Part shown: positions 1-3,690 of the stretch, in pieces
How the letters are laid out: the number at the start of each line of letters is the position of its first letter
Position numbering within the stretch: the stretch's first letter is position 1
Origin: Lachnoclostridium sp. UBA3775
GTDB taxonomy: Bacteria > Bacillota > Clostridia > Lachnospirales > Lachnospiraceae
Length of the DNA: 7,943 nucleotides
Assembly: GCA_002369525.1 (NCBI GenBank)
Contig: DFFN01000026.1
Span: 1 to 7,943 of the forward strand
Direction: 5' to 3'
Notes under the pieces: model-generated
Databases searched by the model: none
Told to the model about the DNA's origin: nothing
The model's input: only the letters and a program-made list of their open reading frames with translations
Program-made: the position numbers and the translations under genes

Positions 1-994
1 AGATGTTAACCATTCTGTCAACCTTGTCATCAGGGGTATTTACGCTTAAGATTCCGAGAAGCGCATCCCATGCAGCCCTGAGCTCTGCAAGTCCTGCGGC
101 AACCTTCTCGGGGGTGTTGTACTTGTCGATCATCTCAAGGGCTTTTACCTTGTTGATGGTCTTGCCGTCAGCCTCGAACTTCTCGGCAACGGGCATCTCA
201 ACATAGCCAAGGATGAAAACAAGAGTCTTGCTCTCGCCGGGAGCGAGGGTAATCTTCTTGAAGTGAGAAGCGATCGGTGACCAGCCGTCTGCGAAGGAAT
301 TGTTAGCCTTGTTTGCAAGAACAGCCTGAGGATCGTTGAAACCGTTGTAAAGGCCGATGAAGGCATCTCTGTCGGTATCATAGCCGTCGATCTCATCGTT
401 TACGGTATAGAATGCGAAATGATCGCGTCTGTCTCTGTATTCTGTTTTATGATATATTGTTGAACCTTTGATCTCAACACGTCCTGTTGAGAAGTTTCTC
501 TGGAAGTTGGTGCAGTCATCCTGTGCATCCCAGAGACACCACTCTGCAAATGAGAAGAAGCCGAAGCTCTTTGTCTCGGAAGACTCGTTGGTAAGAACAA
601 CCTGCTGAACTTCACCGTCATAATTCTGGGGAACAAAGAAGGTAGCCTCTGCCTTAAGACCGTTCTTTGAGCCGGTGATCACGGTGTAGCCCATACCGTG
701 ACGGCACTCGTAAGAATCAAGCTCGGTCTTTACGGGTGACCAGCCGGGATTCCAGACAGTACCGTTATCGTTGATATAGAAGTAGCGACCGCCCATATCG
801 ATCGGTACATTGTTGTAGCGGTAACGTGTGATTCTGCGGAGTCTGGCATCTTTGTAGAAAGAATAACCGCCGGCAGTATTGGAGATAAGTGAGAAGAAGC
901 CCTGGGTTCCGAGGTAGTTGATCCAAGGATAAGGGGTTCTGGGTGAGGTGATGACATACTCGCGTTTAGCGTCATCGAAATAGCCGAATTTCAT
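1..994 (-). CDS. cbp: Cellobiose phosphorylase (GH94), N-terminal 331 residues, cut by window edge
   Basis: Splits cellobiose with inorganic phosphate into alpha-glucose 1-phosphate and glucose in the cytoplasm, saving ATP compared with hydrolysis. The translation starts MKFGYFDDAKREYVIT and continues with PRTPYPWINYLGT (19-31), RLRRITRYRYNNVPIDMGGR (51-70), SPVKTELDSYECRHGMGYT (86-104), NFQRNFSTG (163-171) and NNSFADGWSPIASH (231-244). These closely match the N-terminus of the Clostridium thermocellum enzyme as I remember it. The fragment covers the N-terminal beta-sandwich and the start of the linker. The (alpha/alpha)6 catalytic barrel with the acid Asp and the phosphate site lies outside the window, since family members have about 800 residues. 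The start is well supported: AGGAGG lies 6 nt before the ATG. There is no signal peptide, as expected for an intracellular enzyme. A related GH94 specificity such as cellodextrin cannot be fully excluded, but that enzyme is longer and less similar at this end. Confidence 0.95.
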   Translation of the reverse strand, partial: MKFGYFDDAKREYVITSPRTPYPWINYLGTQGFFSLISNTAGGYSFYKDARLRRITRYRYNNVPIDMGGRYFYINDNGTVWNPGWSPVKTELDSYECRHGMGYTVITGSKNGLKAEATFFVPQNYDGEVQQVVLTNESSETKSFGFFSFAEWCLWDAQDDCTNFQRNFSTGRVEIKGSTIYHKTEYRDRRDHFAFYTVNDEIDGYDTDRDAFIGLYNGFNDPQAVLANKANNSFADGWSPIASHFKKITLAPGESKTLVFILGYVEMPVAEKFEADGKTINKVKALEMIDKYNTPEKVAAGLAELRAAWDALLGILSVNTPDDKVDRMVNI

Positions 995-1029
995 ATAAAC
1001 CCTCCTGAGTTTTTATTTTATCAAACTTA

Positions 1030-1058
1030 AGTATAGCAAAAAACACAGAAAATGTAAA
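1030..1058 (-). promoter_or_regulatory. Sigma-A type promoter of the cellobiose phosphorylase gene
   Basis: On the minus strand a -35 box TTTACA (1058-1053) and a -10 box TATACT (1035-1030) are separated by exactly 17 nt. Each box matches consensus at 5 of 6 positions. The predicted transcription start is near 1023, giving a leader of about 30 nt that contains the AGGAGG ribosome site. The -35 box abuts the stop codon of the upstream small membrane protein gene. The phosphorylase therefore has its own promoter, although no terminator separates it from the upstream operon and read-through is possible. I saw no convincing CcpA (cre) operator beside it. Confidence 0.7.
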
Positions 1059-1346
1059 TCATTTGCTTGCATTTTTTTGTCCCGTCATCCACGGTCCGAA
1101 CTCCCCGTCCTCCGTAAGGGCGATACCGGTCTCAACCTTTGTGGTATTCACCTTTTCTTCCGGATCAGCGGGCATTGCATTCCTGGCATAGATAACATAT
1201 ACCGCAATGCCGATCACGATGCAGGCGATAAGCCACATGATGATCGCGAACCTTCTCAGCCTCTTGTGGTAGAGCATATCCGAGCTTTTTCTGCTTCCGA
1301 TTATTTTTTCATCGTATTCTCTGCGTATACCCGAATTTCTTTTCAT
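1059..1346 (-). CDS. Small single-pass membrane protein, 95 aa, function unknown
   Basis: I do not recognise a family. The N-terminal part (1-32) is basic, with KRLRR just before one hydrophobic helix at about 33-55. After the helix follows a hydrophilic tail of about 40 residues. The positive residues before the helix predict N-terminus inside and C-terminus outside, that is, a signal-anchor topology. The tail contains TKVETGIALTEDGEFGPWMT, with no obvious motif. I chose the ATG at 1346; a TTG nine bases upstream in the same frame leaves no room for a ribosome site. AGG lies 9 nt before the ATG, a weak site that overlaps the end of the SEC-C gene. The start is 10 nt after that gene's stop, so it is most likely translated as the last gene of the four-gene operon. 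Confidence 0.7.
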   Translation of the reverse strand: MKRNSGIRREYDEKIIGSRKSSDMLYHKRLRRFAIIMWLIACIVIGIAVYVIYARNAMPADPEEKVNTTKVETGIALTEDGEFGPWMTGQKNASK

Positions 1347-1356
1347 TAAAATCAAC

Positions 1357-1872
1357 CTATACTATGGTTTGTTTGTTCATGCAGCACTGCTTATACTTTC
1401 TGCCGCTGCCGCATGGGCAGGGATCGTTTCTTCCTATCTTCTTGGGCTTAACGATCGTGCCGGACTTTCTCTGCTGGGTATGGATTTCCTTTCTTCTTTC
1501 CTTTGTAAGTATCTCATCCCACTGGGGAAGATTGTAAAGCCAGTCGGCATTGCAGTCGCACATGTTATAGTAAAGCTTTTCGGGATCAAAACCAAGATTT
1601 ACAACAGTGTCCTCGGTCATCTCCTCTATGGGATTTGGCTCCTTTAAGCTGTCATTGATTCCGTCAAGGAAACCTACGAAGGTTTCGATCTTCATTTCAT
1701 ATTTTTCAGCCAGTTCCTTTACGGTTCCGGTAACTGTTGTTTCCGGATCAGACAAAAGCTTTTCATATACAGCCTTTTCCTCTGCAAAATAATTGCCCCA
1801 GAAAACCTTTCCGAACTTTTCGTCCATGTTCTGGTCATAAGCCTTGTCTCTCCAGTCAGTAAGTAAACTCAT
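1357..1872 (-). CDS. SEC-C motif protein, 171 aa
   Basis: The C-terminus carries a clear SEC-C zinc motif: KKIGRNDPCPCGSGRKYKQCC at 144-164, with Cys152, Cys154, Cys163 and Cys164 in the C-x-C-x8-C-C pattern. The motif is named after the SecA C-terminus, where it binds zinc and contacts SecB and ribosomes. It also occurs in many small proteins of unknown role. The preceding 140 residues are soluble, mostly helical in appearance and acidic, and contain a further Cys pair (CDC, 105-107). Parts such as KELAEKYEMKIETFVGFLDG (52-71) resemble short SEC-C proteins common in Lachnospiraceae, from memory. AGGAGG lies 4 nt before the ATG, which supports the start. The gene sits between small membrane protein genes in an apparent operon. 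Zinc binding is expected from the motif; the cellular role cannot be read from the sequence. Confidence 0.85.
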   Translation of the reverse strand: MSLLTDWRDKAYDQNMDEKFGKVFWGNYFAEEKAVYEKLLSDPETTVTGTVKELAEKYEMKIETFVGFLDGINDSLKEPNPIEEMTEDTVVNLGFDPEKLYYNMCDCNADWLYNLPQWDEILTKERRKEIHTQQRKSGTIVKPKKIGRNDPCPCGSGRKYKQCCMNKQTIV

Positions 1873-1892
1873 AATTCCTCCTGTTTATTGTT

Positions 1893-2480
1893 TCATTCAT
1901 TATCTGCCGTTTCCGCTGTGGCGGGACTTGCCGTACTCTCTCTTTCGGCTTCGCCGGGTGTGGCCAGTTCGACTGCGGGATTTATGTTTCCGCCTCTTTT
2001 GCCCGGCTTCCCGGCTTCCCTCCGGTCTGCCTGTCTGCGCAGATACAATCCGCCCAAAACCGCTGCCGACAGTATTATCAAAACGACAGTATATGTTATT
2101 ATATCACGAATGTGCGATTTTATAAAGCATTTTAAACGCGATTCGTGATTTTTTTCCTCTTTATCATCTGTTACGGCCGCGGAAGCCTTCACAAAATCCA
2201 GAATTTCGGCCCTTTCCGGCTCCGGACCGCCATATTCTTCTTCGTCCGAGCCTTCATCTTCGCCGGATTCATCTTCATCGGATTCATCAGCATCATCTTC
2301 GCCGGATCCGTCAGCATATTCGTCCGCTTCGTCATCTTCCTCTTCGGGTCCGCTTTCCGGAATGATCCTGTAAATTTCGGCAGGAACCGGCTCATAGGTA
2401 TAATCGTCATCCTCTTCGAGCTCGGTTTCCACGTATTCCCCGTCATCCTTCGGCTCATCGCCGTCCCAATTATCGCTCAT
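1893..2480 (-). CDS. Highly acidic single-pass membrane protein, 195 aa, function unknown
   Basis: The first 90 residues contain about 44 Asp/Glu and only three Lys/Arg. A low-complexity D/E/S/G stretch lies at about 46-83. A mixed segment (90-126) leads to one hydrophobic helix at about 127-147 (IITYTVVLIILSAAVLGGLY), followed by a basic, Pro/Gly/Ala-rich tail. Arg/Lys density is higher just after the helix (LRRQADRR), which favours C-terminus inside and the acidic region outside. Basic residues also precede the helix, so the topology is uncertain. No enzyme motif is visible. The ATG overlaps the stop of the preceding gene by 4 nt (ATGA), with AAGGA upstream, so translation is probably coupled. 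The acidic region is likely disordered and could bind cations or a basic partner; that is inference. Confidence 0.75.
   Translation of the reverse strand: MSDNWDGDEPKDDGEYVETELEEDDDYTYEPVPAEIYRIIPESGPEEEDDEADEYADGSGEDDADESDEDESGEDEGSDEEEYGGPEPERAEILDFVKASAAVTDDKEEKNHESRLKCFIKSHIRDIITYTVVLIILSAAVLGGLYLRRQADRREAGKPGKRGGNINPAVELATPGEAERESTASPATAETADNE
2232..2345 (-). repeat. Low-complexity acidic-codon repeat inside the 195-aa protein gene
   Basis: This stretch encodes about 38 residues that are almost entirely Asp, Glu, Ser and Gly. It is built from short imprecise repeats. A 14-bp direct repeat, CATCTTCGCCGGAT on the plus strand, occurs at 2255-2268 and 2294-2307, and GATTCATC units lie between them. 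Such tracts can change length by slippage without breaking the frame when whole codons are gained or lost. Confidence 0.6.
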
Positions 2481-2770
2481 TCTTCGCTTTCCTTCTCACT
2501 GTCTTCTTTTTCTTCCTTCAAAAAGGCTTCTCTTTCCCTTTTTGATCTTCCGTGCGTCTTGTCATATACGAAGATCAGGCAGTAAATGATTATCGGAACA
2601 AAAACGGTAAGGAAAAGCGAGCTTATCATCACTTCCTTGCTTCCGAACGCCATGCCGAAGCACATGACAACGATAAATACGGCGATGCATACCAGCGCCG
2701 CCCTTGCCATTATCACTTTAAAACGGCTGTTTTCACCCTCAGCAGTGTTTTTTTCGTTTTTTATTTCCAC
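2477..2770 (-). CDS. Small two-helix membrane protein, 97 aa, function unknown
   Basis: First gene of the minus-strand cluster. Two hydrophobic helices at about 19-42 and 47-69 are joined by a very short turn (GSKEV). Both termini are hydrophilic and predicted cytoplasmic. The C-terminal tail (70-97) is strongly charged, basic first (KTHGRSKRER) and then acidic (KEEKEDSEKESEE), and may form a helix or coil. I do not recognise a family. The start is a GTG at 2770 with GGAGA about 10 nt upstream. The next in-frame ATG, Met21, would cut into the first helix and is less likely. The stop overlaps the next start by 4 nt. No convincing promoter was found for this gene on the minus strand in the short divergent region upstream. 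Confidence 0.72.
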   Translation of the reverse strand: MEIKNEKNTAEGENSRFKVIMARAALVCIAVFIVVMCFGMAFGSKEVMISSLFLTVFVPIIIYCLIFVYDKTHGRSKREREAFLKEEKEDSEKESEE

Positions 2771-2797
2771 AATAAATATTCTCCGTTCATAAAAGAT

Positions 2798-2826
2798 TTG
2801 ATAAAAACCCGGAATTATGATATATT
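2798..2826 (+). promoter_or_regulatory. Sigma-A type promoter upstream of the DUF4250 gene
   Basis: TTGATA (2798-2803) and TATATT (2821-2826) are separated by 17 nt, each one mismatch from consensus. The predicted start is near 2833, which gives a leader of about 25 nt carrying the ribosome site. It lies in the 87-bp divergent region between the minus-strand membrane gene and DUF4250, and likely serves DUF4250, yigZ and the PBP gene together. A 5-bp inverted repeat, CCCGG (2808-2812) and CCGGG (2841-2845), flanks the -10 box. A minus-strand TTGACA (2834-2829) overlaps the region, but no good -10 box follows it at proper spacing. Confidence 0.65.
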
Positions 2827-2843
2827 ATTGTCAAAAGTATCCG

Positions 2844-2853
2844 GGAGGTGATC
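2844..2853 (+). promoter_or_regulatory. Very strong ribosome binding site of the DUF4250 gene
   Basis: GGAGGTGATC is complementary to the 16S rRNA 3' end over about ten bases. GGAGG ends 9 nt before the ATG at 2858. This unusually complete site supports translation of a 57-codon gene that would otherwise be easy to overlook. It contrasts with the absence of a visible ribosome site for the two following genes. Confidence 0.8.
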
Positions 2854-2857
2854 CGAC

Positions 2858-3031
2858 ATGCTGCCAAACGACCCCTATATCATGCTGAGCTATGTAAATA
2901 CAAAGCTCCGCGATTCATATCCTACGCTTAACGAGCTCGCCATCGCCGAGGATGTTGCGCAGGAGGATATCCTTAGTAAGCTCCAGGCCATAGGCTACAC
3001 CTACGACGAAGAAAGCAATCGCTTTATATAA
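2858..3031 (+). CDS. DUF4250 family small protein, 57 aa
   Basis: The translation starts MLPNDPYIMLSYVNTKLRD and ends AIGYTYDEESNRFI. This matches my memory of the DUF4250 family, short proteins of about 55-60 residues found mainly in Clostridia. The middle (YPTLNELAIAEDVAQEDIL, 21-39) looks like a small helical domain in which one helix could act as a winged-helix-like recognition element: 'L-x-E-L...V-x-x-x-x-I...L-x-x-I-G-Y' is reminiscent of a compact helix-turn-helix. That is inference; no function is established to my knowledge. It has no membrane segment. A strong ribosome site and a promoter lie just upstream. It is followed after 47 nt by yigZ on the same strand. The length is full for the family. 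Confidence 0.85.
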   Translation: MLPNDPYIMLSYVNTKLRDSYPTLNELAIAEDVAQEDILSKLQAIGYTYDEESNRFI

Positions 3032-3032
3032 T
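3003..3032 (+). promoter_or_regulatory. Possible internal promoter before yigZ
   Basis: A perfect TATAAT (3027-3032) overlaps the stop codon of the DUF4250 gene. The only -35 candidate at 18-nt spacing, ACGACG (3003-3008), matches consensus at three positions. The predicted transcript would start near 3039, about 40 nt before yigZ. It may be a chance AT-rich match in the codons for F-I-stop. Confidence 0.25.
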
Positions 3033-3078
3033 AGGTTATCCGGCGATATTTGTCAAGCGATAACGTTTTACGAAAACC

Positions 3079-3687
3079 ATGGACGAAATAAAATTTTTAA
3101 AGAAAGACGTAAAAGCCGAAATAATCGAAAAAAAATCCCGTTTCATTGCCTATGTCACTCCGGCTGACAGCGAAGAAAAGGCCATGGAGTTTATTGCCGC
3201 GATACGCAAAAAGCACTACGATGCAAGGCACAACTGCTACGCCTACAGCTGCGGCGGAGTCATCAAAAGCTCTGATGACGGCGAACCGGCCCATACCGCC
3301 GGCCGTCCGATGGCCGAGCTGATCTCAAAAGAGGGTCTGGACAATGTGTGTGCGGTCGTGACCAGATATTTCGGCGGCGTGCTTTTGGGGACCGGCGGGC
3401 TTGTAAGAGCCTATCAGGGCGCCCTGGCAAAAGCACTGGCGGAGGGAGAATACTACAGCTTAAAGCCAAGCTTCGGCTTCCATATACTCTGCGATTACAA
3501 CGACCACGGCAGACTTACGCGCTATGCCGAAACAAACGGTTTCATGCTTGAGAACCAGAGCTGGTCCGACAAAGTGGAATTTGACCTTTATGTCCCTTCT
3601 GAAAGAAAGGAAGACGCAAGAGAAGATGTAACAAGCCTGTGTGCCGGCAAGGCCGTCATCACCGAGCTTGGCCCCTGTCTCAGATAA
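3079..3687 (+). CDS. yigZ: YigZ/IMPACT (UPF0029) family protein, 202 aa
   Basis: Conserved cytoplasmic protein related to E. coli YigZ and eukaryotic IMPACT, a regulator of translation control kinases. The bacterial role is not firmly established. The N-terminal UPF0029 domain (about 14-122) shows KKSRFIAYV (18-26), ARHNCYAYSCGG (49-60), SSDDGEPAHTAGRP (64-77), and the signature VVTRYFGGVLLGTGGLVRAY (93-112). The C-terminal DUF1949 domain (about 131-198) has the expected ferredoxin-like length. Total length is normal for the family. One oddity: the usual DDGEP-x-G-TAG has His72 where I expect Gly. The ATG at 3079 gives the normal N-terminus, but no Shine-Dalgarno sequence is visible in the 47 nt after DUF4250. 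The PBP gene begins 3 nt after the stop, so the two are probably co-transcribed. Confidence 0.93.
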   Translation: MDEIKFLKKDVKAEIIEKKSRFIAYVTPADSEEKAMEFIAAIRKKHYDARHNCYAYSCGGVIKSSDDGEPAHTAGRPMAELISKEGLDNVCAVVTRYFGGVLLGTGGLVRAYQGALAKALAEGEYYSLKPSFGFHILCDYNDHGRLTRYAETNGFMLENQSWSDKVEFDLYVPSERKEDAREDVTSLCAGKAVITELGPCLR

Positions 3688-3690
3688 ATT

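Noticed and set aside
145..975. Several short minus-strand frames (78-83 aa) inside the first gene
   Set aside because: They are out of frame with the phosphorylase, whose continuous 331-residue frame matches the GH94 family from its start.
2145..2585. 146-aa open frame on the plus strand, rich in Phe and Ile
   Set aside because: It is the antisense reading of the acidic and two-helix protein genes; Asp/Glu codons read backwards give Phe/Ile/Leu-rich pseudo-membrane sequence. The minus-strand genes have coupled starts and ribosome sites.
2806..2834. Minus-strand promoter beginning at TTGACA (2834-2829)
   Set aside because: The box is perfect, but at 16-18 nt spacing the -10 position reads CGGGTT or similar, so no functional promoter can be supported for the four-gene operon from this site.
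3035..3064. Inverted repeat GTTATC / GATAAC with an 18-nt loop between DUF4250 and yigZ
   Set aside because: The stem is only 6 bp with a long loop and no T-run follows it, so it does not support a terminator or a defined operator.
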